Source: Rathayibacter rhapontici
GTDB lineage: Bacteria; Actinomycetota; Actinomycetes; Actinomycetales; Microbacteriaceae
NCBI RefSeq assembly: GCF_001995175.1
Contig: NZ_MUKN01000023.1
Coordinates: 1 to 57,008 of the forward strand
Direction of reading: 5' to 3'
Length of the DNA: 57,008 bases
Numbering within the stretch: the first letter of the stretch is position 1; every line of letters begins with the position of its first letter. Below the pieces are notes generated by a model. That model had not been told where the DNA came from. It ran no database searches and saw only the letters and a list, made by a program, of their open reading frames with translations. Made by a program: the position numbers and the translations under genes. Of the stretch, positions 22,897 through 31,520 are shown piece after piece.

Positions 22897-24357
22897 ATGA
22901 CCACCTCTTCTCCTGCGCTCACGCGCCCCCCGCACTCCGACCGGCTCCGGAAGGGGGACGGGCTCGTCATCGGTCTCCTGATGGCGTCCACGTTCCTCGT
23001 GCTGCTCAACGAGATGCTCCTCGGCGTCGCCCTGCCGACCCTCATCGCCGACCTCGGCATCAGCCCGGCGGCCGGCCAGTGGCTGACCACCGGCTACCTG
23101 CTGACCCTGGCGGTCCTGATCCCGGCGACCGGCTTCGTCATGCGGCGCTTCCCCCTCCGCACGATCTTCCTGACCGCACTGTCGGTCTTCATCGTCGGAA
23201 CGGCGCTCGCCGCCGCGGCTCCCGGCTTCGAGGTCCTCCTCGTCGGACGCATCGTGCAGGCCGTCGGCACGGCGGTCTTCGTGCCGCTGCTGATGACCAC
23301 CGCGATCCGGCTCGTCCCGGAGTCGCGGCGCGGCCGCATCATGGCGATCGTGACGGCGGTCCCGGCCATCGCTCCCGCCGTCGGCCCCGCCGTCTCGGGC
23401 CTGGTGCTGACCTACCTGCCCTGGCGCTGGCTCTTCCTGCTGGTGCTCCCGCTCGCGGTGCTCGCCCTCGTCGCCGGCGCGCTGAAGCTGACGACCATCA
23501 CGACGCCCGAGCGCGCCTCCCTGGACCTCGCGTCCCTCGCCCTGTCCGCGGTCGGCTTCGGCGGACTCGTGCTCGGGCTGTCCCTGATCGGCGAATCCGC
23601 CTCCGGTCACGCCCCGATGCCTCCGCTCCTCCCGCTCCTGATCGGCGTGGTCGGAGTCGCCGCGTTCGTCCTGCGTCAGGTGGCGCTCCGACGACGCGGG
23701 AACGCGCTGCTGGACATGCGGATCTTCCGCAGCAGGACCTTCGTGGTCGCCGTGGTCGTCATGCTGTTCGTGGCCATGAACGGGTTCGGCGTCGCCCTCG
23801 TGCTCCCCTTCGTCCTCACCGGCGCCCTGGGCCTGAGCACTCTGTCGATCGGACTGTTCCTCCTCCCCGGCGGCGTCATCATCTCCGTCGTGTCCGCGCT
23901 CGGCGGCCGCGTCTACGACCGTTCCGGCCCCCTGCCCCTGGCGATCCCCGGCGCGGCGATCTGGACCGCGAGCATCTGGTTCCTCAGCACCCTCACCGAC
24001 GCCGACAGTGTGTGGACCTACCTGACGGGATACCTCGTGATGACGGCCGGCCAGGCGATGATCTGGGCTCCGGTGACGACGCTCGCGCTGTCCTCCCTCC
24101 GCTCGGAGCTCTCCCCGCACGGCAGCGCGGCCTTCACGACGGTGCAGCAGCTCGCCGGCGCGGCGGGCGGAGCCGTCCTGATCTCGGCCTACACGATCGG
24201 CTCGAACGCCGCGGACGCCGGGCGGCTGACCGTCGCCGAGACCATCGCGGCCGGACAGTCCGCCTTCGTGACGGGCGGCGTCCTCGCGCTCGCGGGGCTC
24301 CTCGCGACGCTCTTCCTCGGACGACGGCGCGTCGACGACCGGCCCGGGGCTGCCTGA
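22897..24357 (+). CDS. MFS drug/toxin exporter, DHA2 (14-TM) type
   Basis: This 486-residue membrane protein has about 14 hydrophobic segments. Motif C-like and motif A-like features are present: 'GLLMASTFLVLLNEMLLGVALPTLIADLG' in TM1, 'GQWLTTGYLLTLAVLIPATGFVMRRF', 'VGRIVQAVGTAVFVPLLMT' and 'VPAIAPAVGPAVSGLVLTYLPWRWLFL'. This is the EmrB/QacA-type proton-driven drug exporter family. ATG 22897 follows a MerR-type promoter, so its expression probably responds to the same toxic compound that induces the LLM monooxygenase. In-frame upstream sequence belongs to the flavin-reductase remnant and was not included. Confidence 0.9.
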   Translation: MTTSSPALTRPPHSDRLRKGDGLVIGLLMASTFLVLLNEMLLGVALPTLIADLGISPAAGQWLTTGYLLTLAVLIPATGFVMRRFPLRTIFLTALSVFIVGTALAAAAPGFEVLLVGRIVQAVGTAVFVPLLMTTAIRLVPESRRGRIMAIVTAVPAIAPAVGPAVSGLVLTYLPWRWLFLLVLPLAVLALVAGALKLTTITTPERASLDLASLALSAVGFGGLVLGLSLIGESASGHAPMPPLLPLLIGVVGVAAFVLRQVALRRRGNALLDMRIFRSRTFVVAVVVMLFVAMNGFGVALVLPFVLTGALGLSTLSIGLFLLPGGVIISVVSALGGRVYDRSGPLPLAIPGAAIWTASIWFLSTLTDADSVWTYLTGYLVMTAGQAMIWAPVTTLALSSLRSELSPHGSAAFTTVQQLAGAAGGAVLISAYTIGSNAADAGRLTVAETIAAGQSAFVTGGVLALAGLLATLFLGRRRVDDRPGAA

Positions 24358-24413
24358 CGCGATGCGGCCCGGTCGTCGACACGGCGTCGCAGGCCGGGCG
24401 GTACGGTCGAACG

Positions 24414-24890
24414 ATGGAGCCTTTCACCGTTCCCCTGTCCGAGCGGTACTTCGACGACTACAGCCCCGGACTCGGAGGCGTCTACGGGCCGATCGCGGTG
24501 ACCGAGGCCGAGATCATCGCCTTCGCCACGGCGTTCGACCCGCACACCATGCACACCGACCCCGACGCCGCCCGCGCCGGCGACTTCGGCGGCCTGATCG
24601 CCAGTGGGTGGCACACCACCGCGATGATGATGCGGCTCCTGGTCGACACCTTCCTCAACGAGCGCGCCAGCATCGCCTCGCCGGGAGTGGACGACCTGCG
24701 CTGGCATCTCCCGGTGCGCCCGGGTGACCGGCTGCGCGGGCGCTTCGTCGTCCTCTCCGCGCGCCCTTCCGCCTCGCGACCCGACCGGGGCCTCGTCCGG
24801 ATCGGCATCGAGCTCATCGATCAGCACGACGCGACGGTCATGTCCCAGACCCTGCTCGTCGTCCTCCGCCGCAGCCCCCTCGGCAGCTGA
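24414..24890 (+). CDS. MaoC-like dehydratase/hydratase (hot-dog fold)
   Basis: This 158-residue protein has the MaoC pattern: 'YFDDYSPGLGGVYGPIAVTEAEIIAFATAFDPHTMHTDPDAAR' with the catalytic Asp and His, then 'GGLIASGWHTTAMMMRLLVD' and 'GVDDLRWHLPVRPGDRLRGRFVV'. Members hydrate enoyl-CoA-like double bonds or act as related acyl-handling enzymes. The substrate here is open. It lies 56 bases after the MFS exporter on the same strand and may share its transcript. The start has no strong ribosome site. Confidence 0.86.
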   Translation: MEPFTVPLSERYFDDYSPGLGGVYGPIAVTEAEIIAFATAFDPHTMHTDPDAARAGDFGGLIASGWHTTAMMMRLLVDTFLNERASIASPGVDDLRWHLPVRPGDRLRGRFVVLSARPSASRPDRGLVRIGIELIDQHDATVMSQTLLVVLRRSPLGS

Positions 24891-25005
24891 GATCGCGATT
24901 CCGGACCGGGTCCGCGGACGATCCTCCCGGAGTGGTCGAGCAGCGGAGAGTCGGCAGCGGCGGGCCCTGTCCCGAGGCTTTCTCCGAACTTCGATGAGAA
25001 TCAAG

Positions 25006-25021
25006 TTTGATCGAGATCAAA
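25006..25021. promoter_or_regulatory. Palindromic operator upstream of the MDR reductase
   Basis: TTTGATCGAGATCAAA is a perfect 7-2-7 inverted repeat, 63 bases before the start of the reductase at 25085. It stands out in GC-rich DNA and probably overlaps the promoter. The ArsR-like regulator at 26151-26474 is the likely binder, but this is not shown. Confidence 0.6.
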
Positions 25022-25084
25022 GTAACCTGTACCGTCGGGACTCCGGCTCCGGAACCTCCGGTGCACCCTCACGATCGGACCGCC

Positions 25085-26094
25085 ATGCGCGCCTGGACCC
25101 TCGCCGACTTCGGCTTCGACAACCTCGACCTCCGCGAGGTCGACACCCCGACCCCCGGCCCGAACGACCTCCTCGTGCAGGTCTCGGCAGTCTCGCTGAA
25201 CTACCGCGACAAGGCGCTCGTCGAAGGGGACTACTCGCCCGAGAAGATGCCGAAGGGCCTCATCGTCGGCGCGGACTCGGCGGGCGTCGTCACCGCGGTC
25301 GGCTCCGACGTGACGAAGTGGGAGGTCGGCGACCGCGTCACCTCCCACTTCTACTCCACCTGGGCCGACGGCCCGTGGGACCAGGTGCACACCGACGCGA
25401 TGATCGGCGGCCCGATCGACGGGGGTCTCGCCGAGTACGTGCTCCTGCACGAGGACCGCGTCGTGAAGAGCCCCGTGAACCTCAGCGACGCGGAAGCAGC
25501 CACGCTGCCGATCGCCGCGCTGACGGCGTGGTTCTCCCTCGTCCACCACGGCGGGCTGGAGGCGGGCGGCAGCGTGCTCGTGCAGGGCACCGGCGGCGTG
25601 TCGGTGTTCGCGATCCAGATCGCCTCCGCTCTCGGCGCCCGCGTCATCGCCACCTCGTCCAGCGACGAGAAGCTCGCCGTCGCGAAGGATCTCGGGGCCA
25701 CCGACCTCATCAACTACCGCACGACGCCCGACTGGGCCGCTGAAGTCCTCCGGCTCACCGACGGGAAGGGCGTGGACGTCGTCATCGACGTCGCCGGGGG
25801 AGACGGCGTCAACGACTCCGTCCGCGCCGCGAAGGCCGGGGGCGTCGTCGCCGTCATCGGGTTCCTCGCCGGGCAGACCGCGAACCTCGACCTGATGACC
25901 GTGCTGTTCCGTCAGACCACCGTCCAGGGCGTCGCCGTCGGCACTCTGTCGGCCTTCGAGGAGCTCGTCGAATTCCTCGAGCAGCACGGGATCAGCCCCG
26001 TCATCGACTCCACCTACCGGTTCGAGGACGCGAAGGCGCGTACGCCCGTCTCGCCGAGGGCCCCCTCGGCAAGGTCGTCATCCGGGTCCGCTGA
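25085..26094 (+). pseudogene. MDR family NAD(P)-dependent alcohol dehydrogenase-like reductase, frameshifted at the C-terminus
   Basis: The protein is a medium-chain dehydrogenase/reductase. It has 'VSLNYRDKALVEGDYSPEKMPKGLIVGADSAGVVTAVGSDVTKWEVGDRV', 'ALTAWFSLVHHGGLEAGGSVLVQGTGGVSVFAIQIASALGARV' (cofactor motif GTGGVS) and 'GKGVDVVIDVAGG'. The normal ending (AYARLAEGPLGKVVIRVR) is present but in another frame and stops at 26094. One missing base near 26036-26041 moves the original frame into unrelated sequence running to 26269. About 20 C-terminal residues are affected, so the fold may be near complete. Upstream is a perfect palindrome and downstream an ArsR-like gene. Confidence 0.83.
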
Positions 26095-26150
26095 CCTCAG
26101 CGGGTGTCCCGCCCTCCCGGTACGATCGTCCCCTCGTAAGGAGGCTCCGA

Positions 26151-26474
26151 ATGGCTCGAGCACCGATCGACGACGAACCCTCCGTCGAGGATCTTCACTT
26201 CCCGCGGATCCTCGAAGTCATCGCCGACCCGATCCGACTGAGCATCGTGTCGCAGCTCGCCTCGGCTGAGGCGGACATCAGCTGCGGCGGCTTCGACCTG
26301 CCCATCACGGCCTCGACCGCGACGCACCACTTCACCGCGCTGCGGCAGGCGGGCGTCATCCACCAGTACTACGTCGGCACGTCGCGGATGAACGTCCTCC
26401 GCGACGCGGAGCTCGAGGAGGCGTTCCCCGGGTTCCTCCGGGCCGTGGTCGCCGCTGCCCGCAGCGGCAGGTGA
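26151..26474 (+). CDS. ArsR-type winged-helix regulator
   Basis: This 107-residue protein has an ArsR-like core: 'FPRILEVIADPIRLSIVSQLASAEADISCGGFDLPITASTATHHFTALRQAGVIHQYYVGTSRMNVLRD'. The motif 'STATHHFTALRQAGVI' is the recognition helix. A strong AAGGAGG site precedes ATG 26151. It lacks the Cys pairs of metal sensors, so it more likely senses an organic or redox signal. It lies behind the MDR reductase, whose promoter has a perfect palindrome at 25006, and it probably controls that gene. Confidence 0.87.
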   Translation: MARAPIDDEPSVEDLHFPRILEVIADPIRLSIVSQLASAEADISCGGFDLPITASTATHHFTALRQAGVIHQYYVGTSRMNVLRDAELEEAFPGFLRAVVAAARSGR

Positions 26475-26561
26475 CCGGGACGAGAGCCGCTCGATCGGAG
26501 CGCGGACGGCGTCTCCCCGGCGCCCGGCGGCCGGTCCTGCTCGGCCGGCGCTGACCGGGAC

Positions 26562-26978
26562 TCACTCCCGGTTCGGGCCGACGGTCTCCCGGACGCCGCG
26601 GGCGTCCGCGTCACCCGTCCCGCCGTCCGCCTCGTGCGACAGCCGGTGGTGCCGGGGCGAGGCGTCGACCGAGTGCTCGGCCTGGAAGATCGCGTCCGAG
26701 ACGAGGCGGCGGGCGTGCTCGTCGACGAGTCGGTAGAAGACGCGGGTGCCGTCGTGCCGGGTCGTGACCATCCGCGCCAGGCGCAGCTTCGCGAGGTGCT
26801 GCGACACGGCGGTGGGCGCCTTGTCGACGAGTCCGGCGAGCTCGGTGACGGAGCGCTCGCCGTCGCGGAGCGCGAGGATGATGCGGACGCGGGTGGCGTC
26901 GGCGAGCATCGCGAACACCTCGACGGCGAGTTCGACGTACTGGCTGTCGTGGTCGGCCGGGGCGCGGTCTTCGTCCAT
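26562..26978 (-). CDS. ArsR family metal-type regulator (paralog 1)
   Basis: This 138-residue protein has a strong ArsR core: 'ELAVEVFAMLADATRVRIILALRDGERSVTELAGLVDKAPTAVSQHLAKLRLARMVTTRHDGTRVFYRLVDEHARRLVSDAIFQAEH'. A His-rich tail with RHHRLSH follows. The His tail and closeness to SmtB/CmtR/NmtR-type regulators fit a metal sensor. It is about two-thirds identical by eye to 31517-31879. It lies downstream of a broken CopC gene on the same strand. Which gene it controls is unclear; the palindrome at 27634-27655 is a candidate target. Confidence 0.88.
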   Translation of the reverse strand: MDEDRAPADHDSQYVELAVEVFAMLADATRVRIILALRDGERSVTELAGLVDKAPTAVSQHLAKLRLARMVTTRHDGTRVFYRLVDEHARRLVSDAIFQAEHSVDASPRHHRLSHEADGGTGDADARGVRETVGPNRE

Positions 26979-27010
26979 GCGCCGATCCTGCCATGCGCCC
27001 GAGCGGAGGT

Positions 27011-27041
27011 CCTGCCCGTCCGCTGTGGACGGGCGGGCAGG
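27011..27041 (-). terminator. GC hairpin after the CopC-like gene
   Basis: CCTGCCCGTCC (27011-27021) and the GGAC/GGGCAGG portion of 27027-27041 form a strong stem with a short loop, starting just after the CopC-like stop on the minus strand. It would separate that gene from the ArsR gene. Confidence 0.45.
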
Positions 27042-27049
27042 ATCCGAGG

Positions 27050-27626
27050 TCAGCTGCGGCGCATCCTCCTCGCGAGGAGCGCGGTGAGCGCGACCATGAC
27101 CGCGATCACCCCGGCGCCGATCGACAGTCCGACGACGAGGCCGGAGGGGGAGGCCGTCGCCGCGTCCGACGCGGTCCTGTCCTCGGCCGAATCGTCCTGC
27201 TCCGAGGGCTCCTGCCCGCAGACGGGAGCGCTCGACGCTCCGTCGGCGCTCGGGGTGCCTACGGCGGGGGCGTAGTCGAAGACGTAGGTCTCCGAGATCG
27301 GATGACCGTCCGCCGACACGACCTGCCAGAGCACCTCGTACGCGCCGGCCGCACCGAGGGCGGCGGGCGCGGTGATCGTGGGACCGGAGAGGGTGGTGCA
27401 ACCGTCGCTGTAGTAGCGGTCGTCGGGTCCGACGTCCTGGATCGCGAAGGCATCGCTGTCTCCTCCGAGATCGAGCAGGTTGTCGGTGAAGGTCAGCGAG
27501 ATCTCGGAGACCTCGCTCGTGGTCTCCCCGAGCGGGGTCCGTCTCGAGCGGCGAATCGCGCGCCGCGACAGGACCGGCGGCGCCGACGGCGACGGGCGCA
27601 GTCTCCGTCCTGCCTCCACCCTGCAC
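27050..27626 (-). pseudogene. CopC/YobA-like copper-resistance protein, frameshifted
   Basis: From 27530 to 27050 the minus strand encodes a CopC-like beta-sandwich ('VSEISLTFTDNLLDLGG', 'YEVLWQVVSADGHPISETYVFDY') and a C-terminal membrane anchor (SGLVVGLSIGAGVIAVMVALTALLARRMRRS). The N-terminal part 'VAARDSPLETDPA' is in another frame that opens at GTG 27626, so there is a frame break near 27527-27535. The signal peptide also looks short. CopC proteins bind copper outside the membrane. The conserved first His of the family ('AHxxL' type) is replaced by 'ARDSPL', so it may be non-functional even if the break is a sequencing error. Confidence 0.7.
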
Positions 27627-27633
27627 GTATTCG

Positions 27634-27655
27634 TACCTGCGTTGTCATGCAGGTA
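27634..27655. promoter_or_regulatory. Inverted repeat between the CopC-like and MFS genes
   Basis: TACCTGC (27634-27640) and GCAGGTA (27649-27655) form a perfect 7-8-7 dyad in the short divergent region. TATAAG at 27654-27659 may be a -10. A metal-responsive ArsR regulator such as the one at 26562-26978 is a candidate ligand-controlled repressor here. Confidence 0.5.
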
Positions 27656-27689
27656 TAAGGTGGCGACTCCCGACGTCAGGAGTCGTCCC

Positions 27690-29048
27690 GTGCTGTCCGT
27701 CCTGCGCTCCCGCGCCTACCGCTCCCTGTTCGCCGCGCAGGTGATCGCGCTGATCGGCACCGGCCTGCTCACCGTCGCGCTGGACCTGCTCGCCTACGAC
27801 CTCGCGGGCGCGCGGGCGGGCGCCGTCCTCGGCACCGCGCTGACGATCAAGATGCTCGCGTACGTCGGCGTCGCTCCGGTGATCGCGGCGCTCGTGCACC
27901 GCCTGCCGAAGAAGGCCGTGCTCGTCGGCGCCGACCTCGTGCGGGCGGGAGTCGCGCTGTCGCTGCCGTTCCTGACGGACGTCTGGCAGATCTACGTCCT
28001 CGTGTTCCTCCTGCAGGCCGCGTCGGCGACGTTCACGCCCGCGTTCCAGTCGCTCATCCCCGTGGTGCTGCCGGACGAGCGCGAGTACACGAAGGTGCTG
28101 TCGCTGTCGCGTCTCGCCTACGACCTCGAGGCGCTGGTCAGCCCGATCCTGGCCGCGATCCTCCTGACGGTGATCAGCTACCACTCCCTCTTCCTCGGAA
28201 CCGTGATCGGGTTCCTCTGCTCCGCGATCCTCGTCGTGACGACCCCGCTGGGGGGCCGGCGCGAGGTCGCGGCCCCCGGCACCCTGTGGCAGCGCACCAC
28301 CGCGGGGGTGCGCGTCTTCGCCCGCACCCCGTCGCTGCGGTTCCTGATGGGCCTGAACCTCACGGTCGGCGCCGCGACCGCACTCGTGCTGGTGAACACC
28401 GTCGTCTACGCCCGCGATGTGTTCGCGCTCGACGCCTCCAGCCTCGCCCTGGCGCTCGCCTGCTACGGCGGCGGCTCCCTCCTCGTCGCCCTCACGGTGC
28501 CTCGGCTGATCGAGCGATGGGACGACCGGCGGGTCATGCTCGCCGGCAGCGTCGTCGCGATCTCGGGCCTCGCCCTGGCGGTCGTGATGACCCTCGCCTC
28601 GGCCGCGTGGTCGGGCGCCTGGTGGCTGCTGCTCGGGACCTGGGCGATCCTCGGCGCCGGGAACTCGCTCATGGGCACCCCGTCGTCGCGGCTGCTGATG
28701 CGGGCGGCGACCGAGGAGAACCGCAGCGCGATCTACACCGCGCAGTTCTCCCTCTCCCACGCCTGCTTCCTGATCACCTATCCGCTCGCCGGCTGGATCG
28801 GCGCGGTGAGCCTCACCGCCGCCACGACCGCGCTGCTCGCCCTCGCCCTCCTCGGCGCCGTGGCGGCCCGCCGCGCCTGGCCCGCGCAGCAGTGGCCGAG
28901 CGGGCCTCCTGACGCCGCCCGCTTCGGCAGAAGGCCGGTCGTGACCGTCGAGCGGACGGCGAAGCGCGGAGGCCGAGCGGTCGCGAGCCTCGGAGTCGCG
29001 GTCCTGGTCGGCGTCCTGATCGGGCTCCTCGTCACCGGAGGGCCGTGA
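27690..29048 (+). CDS. MFS transporter, 12-TM type
   Basis: GTG 27690 follows CAGGAG at a 7-base spacing and opens a membrane protein with about 12 hydrophobic segments ('VLRSRAYRSLFAAQVIALIGTGLLTVALDLLAYDLAG', 'GTALTIKMLAYVGVAPVIAALVHRLPKKAVLVGADLVRAGVALSLPF'). The pattern resembles metal or drug efflux MFS proteins found in metal-resistance clusters. The frame as given continues into the N-terminus of the DUF305 protein (from about 28941) and stops at 29048. The natural C-terminus is therefore uncertain and should lie near 28900-28930. It lies next to CopC and DUF305 genes, so a metal-related job is possible. Confidence 0.78.
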   Translation: MLSVLRSRAYRSLFAAQVIALIGTGLLTVALDLLAYDLAGARAGAVLGTALTIKMLAYVGVAPVIAALVHRLPKKAVLVGADLVRAGVALSLPFLTDVWQIYVLVFLLQAASATFTPAFQSLIPVVLPDEREYTKVLSLSRLAYDLEALVSPILAAILLTVISYHSLFLGTVIGFLCSAILVVTTPLGGRREVAAPGTLWQRTTAGVRVFARTPSLRFLMGLNLTVGAATALVLVNTVVYARDVFALDASSLALALACYGGGSLLVALTVPRLIERWDDRRVMLAGSVVAISGLALAVVMTLASAAWSGAWWLLLGTWAILGAGNSLMGTPSSRLLMRAATEENRSAIYTAQFSLSHACFLITYPLAGWIGAVSLTAATTALLALALLGAVAARRAWPAQQWPSGPPDAARFGRRPVVTVERTAKRGGRAVASLGVAVLVGVLIGLLVTGGP

Positions 29049-29600
29049 TCGCCCCGACCCGTCGACGGATCGAGCGCCGAGGCCGGCTTCGCCCGCGACA
29101 TGCAGACGCACCATCTCCAGGGCGCCGAGATGGCGCTCCTCGTCCGCGATCGCACCGCGGACGAGGAGGTCCGCTACCTGGCGACCGACCTGCTCCTCAC
29201 CCAGCAGCAGCAATCCGGGCAGCTGTTCGGCTGGCTGACGAGCTGGGGCCTGCCGAAGGCGTCGGCCGACGAGGCGATGCAGTGGATGGCCGCTCCGCTC
29301 GATGACGGCGGACACGCGTGGATGCCGGAGCACGACGCCGGCGAGGGCGGAGCGATGCGGATGCCCGGGCTCGCGACTCCGGCGCAGATCGCCGAGCTGA
29401 CCGCCGCGACGGGAGCCGAGGCGGACGTGCTGTTCCTGGAGCTGATGATCACCCACCACGAGGCGGCTCTGACCATGTCGGACGCCGTGATCGAGCGCGG
29501 GGAGGATCCGACGGTGCTCACCTTCGCCGAGGTGATCTCGACGTCGCAGCGTCTCGAGATCCAGCAGATGCAGGACATGCTCGCGGTCCGCCGGTCGTGA
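28941..29600 (+). pseudogene. DUF305 family protein with an in-frame stop
   Basis: GTG 28941 (GAAGG upstream) starts a basic N-terminus followed by a membrane anchor 'SLGVAVLVGVLIGLLVTGG'. A TGA at 29046-29048 stops it. The same frame then continues with 'DGSSAEAGFARDMQTHHLQGAEMALLVRDRT' and 'LELMITHHEAALTMSDAVIERGEDP' to 29600, a complete DUF305 domain with its two His-His motifs. A second start at ATG 29100 is possible. DUF305 proteins are often found with copper or metal-resistance genes. The interruption is either a nonsense change or a pair of small sequencing errors. Confidence 0.75.
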
Positions 29601-29621
29601 CCGGTCGCCACGGCTCGAGCG

Positions 29622-31520
29622 TCACCTCCAGGCGCTGCGGCGCAGCAGCCGGAGTCCGTTGAGCGCGACGACGACCGTGGATCCCTCGTGGCCGGCCACC
29701 GCCAGCGGCAGGGGGAGGGTCGCGATCAGGTCCCAGGTCACGAGGACGGTGATGAAGGTGCCCGCGATGATCAGGTTCGCGACCACGTAGCGGTGCGCGC
29801 GGCGCGAGAGGGCGATCACCTTCGGGATCGCGGTCAGGTCGTCCCGGATGATCACGGCGTCCGCGGTGTCCAGGGCGAGGTCCGATCCGTGGCGGCCCAT
29901 CGCGATCCCGGTGCTCGCCGACGCGAGGGCGGGGGCGTCGTTCACTCCGTCGCCGACGAGCAGCACCGGGACGCCGCACTCCTCGAGGGCCCGGACCGTC
30001 GCAGCCTTGTCGGCCGGCAGGAGCCGGGCGTGCACCTCGCGGATGCCCGTGCGCCGGCCGATCTCGGCCGCCGTCCGCTCGTTGTCCCCGGTCAGCAGGT
30101 GCACCGGCTCGCTCGTCAGTGCGGCGGCCTCCGCGACGGCGGCGGCCGCCTCCGGGCGCAGAGCGTCCTCGAGTGCGATCGTGCCGACGAGGGCTCCGTC
30201 GACGACCACGTCGACCACCGTCCCCACGATCTCCGGATGCTCCGCCGACTGCACGACCCGCACCAGCGCGCCGTCGACCACGCCCTCGACGCCGTGCCCG
30301 GGCAGGGCGCGGACGTCGGCGGCAGGAGTGGCACCCGGGCCGGCCGCGCGGACGATCGCTCGCCCGAGCGGGTGCTCGCTGTGCTGCTCGACCGCCGCGG
30401 CCCAGCCCAGCACCTCCGCCGCCGAGACGCCCGGTGCGGGGGACACGCTGCGGACGACGGGGGCGCCCTCGGTCAGCGTGCCGGTCTTGTCGAACGCGAC
30501 GAGCCGGGTGCGGCCGAGGCGCTCCATCACGGTCGCCGACTTCACGAGCACCCCGTGCCGGCCCGCGTTCGCGATCGCCGCGAGCAGCGGCGGCATGGTC
30601 GAGAGCACCACCGCGCAGGGGGAGGCGACGATCATGAACGTGATCGCGCGCAGCAGCGCGTCGCGGAAGTCCTCGCCGAACGCCAGCGGCAGCGCGAACA
30701 CGAGCAGGGTCGCGACGACCACGCCGAGGGAGTAGCGCTGCTCGACCTTCTCGATGAACATCTGCCGCGTCGACTTCGTCTCGGACGCCTCCGCCACCAG
30801 CGTGACGACCCGTGCGATCACCGAGTCGGCCGCCGCTCGCTCGATCCGGACGGACAGCGCACCGGTGCCGTTCACCGTGCCCGAGAGCACGGGGTCGCCG
30901 GGTCCGCGCCTGACGGGCACCGACTCTCCGGTCATCGCGGCCTGGTCGACCTCGCTGACGCCGTCGACCACGACCCCGTCGCCGCCGATCCGCTCGCCGG
31001 GGCGCACGAGGATCAGGTCGCCGACGACGAGCTGCGCCGTCGGAACGGTCTCGAAGTCGTCGCCGTCGCCCGTCCTGAGCAGCCGGGTCGCCCGCTCCGG
31101 GGCGAGCGTCAGCAGGCTCGACACGGAGTCGGCCGTCCTCTGCGTCACGAGCGCTTCGAGGGCGCCGCTGGTCGCGAAGATCACGATGAGCAGGGCGCCG
31201 TCGAAGACCTGGCCGATCGACACGGCCGCGATCGCCGCGACGATCATCAGCAGGTCGACGTCGAGCACCTTCTCGCGGAGCGCGGTGAGGCCCGCCCAGG
31301 CCGGCTCCCAGCCGCCGGTCACGCAGCAGGCCAGGTAGAGCGTCCACCAGACGGGCGCCGGGAGGCCGGCCAGCTGCAGCGGCCAGGCGATCAGGAAGAG
31401 GGCGAGCGCGAGCGCCGCCCAGCGCACCTCCGGCAGCCGCGCGCCGGTGACGAGGATCGACGGCGGTTTCGCGAGCACGCGGCCGCCCTCGCGCACCGGA
31501 CTCTCGATCACCGCGCTCAC
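29622..31520 (-). CDS. Heavy-metal P1B-type ATPase, P1B-4-like (Co/Zn/Fe/Ni exporter candidate)
   Basis: This 632-residue ATPase has the actuator motif 'MTGESVPV' and phosphorylation motif 'FDKTGTLTEG' (Asp about residue 345). It also has 'EHPLG', 'LLTGDNERTA' and 'GDGVNDAPALA'. The membrane metal motif is 'ASPCAVVL' (SPC, not CPC) and TM8 carries 'AGHEGSTVVVALNGLRLLR'. SPC plus HEGST marks the P1B-4 group, associated with cobalt, iron, zinc or nickel export. There is no N-terminal metal-binding domain. GTG 31520 overlaps the stop of the ArsR gene by GTGA, so the ArsR protein probably controls it in response to the pumped metal. Confidence 0.92.
   Translation of the reverse strand: MSAVIESPVREGGRVLAKPPSILVTGARLPEVRWAALALALFLIAWPLQLAGLPAPVWWTLYLACCVTGGWEPAWAGLTALREKVLDVDLLMIVAAIAAVSIGQVFDGALLIVIFATSGALEALVTQRTADSVSSLLTLAPERATRLLRTGDGDDFETVPTAQLVVGDLILVRPGERIGGDGVVVDGVSEVDQAAMTGESVPVRRGPGDPVLSGTVNGTGALSVRIERAAADSVIARVVTLVAEASETKSTRQMFIEKVEQRYSLGVVVATLLVFALPLAFGEDFRDALLRAITFMIVASPCAVVLSTMPPLLAAIANAGRHGVLVKSATVMERLGRTRLVAFDKTGTLTEGAPVVRSVSPAPGVSAAEVLGWAAAVEQHSEHPLGRAIVRAAGPGATPAADVRALPGHGVEGVVDGALVRVVQSAEHPEIVGTVVDVVVDGALVGTIALEDALRPEAAAAVAEAAALTSEPVHLLTGDNERTAAEIGRRTGIREVHARLLPADKAATVRALEECGVPVLLVGDGVNDAPALASASTGIAMGRHGSDLALDTADAVIIRDDLTAIPKVIALSRRAHRYVVANLIIAGTFITVLVTWDLIATLPLPLAVAGHEGSTVVVALNGLRLLRRSAWR

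Noticed and set aside
29046..29048. Recoded TGA (selenocysteine or readthrough) in the DUF305 gene
   Set aside because: No selenocysteine context or catalytic reason; a nonsense change or sequence error is simpler.
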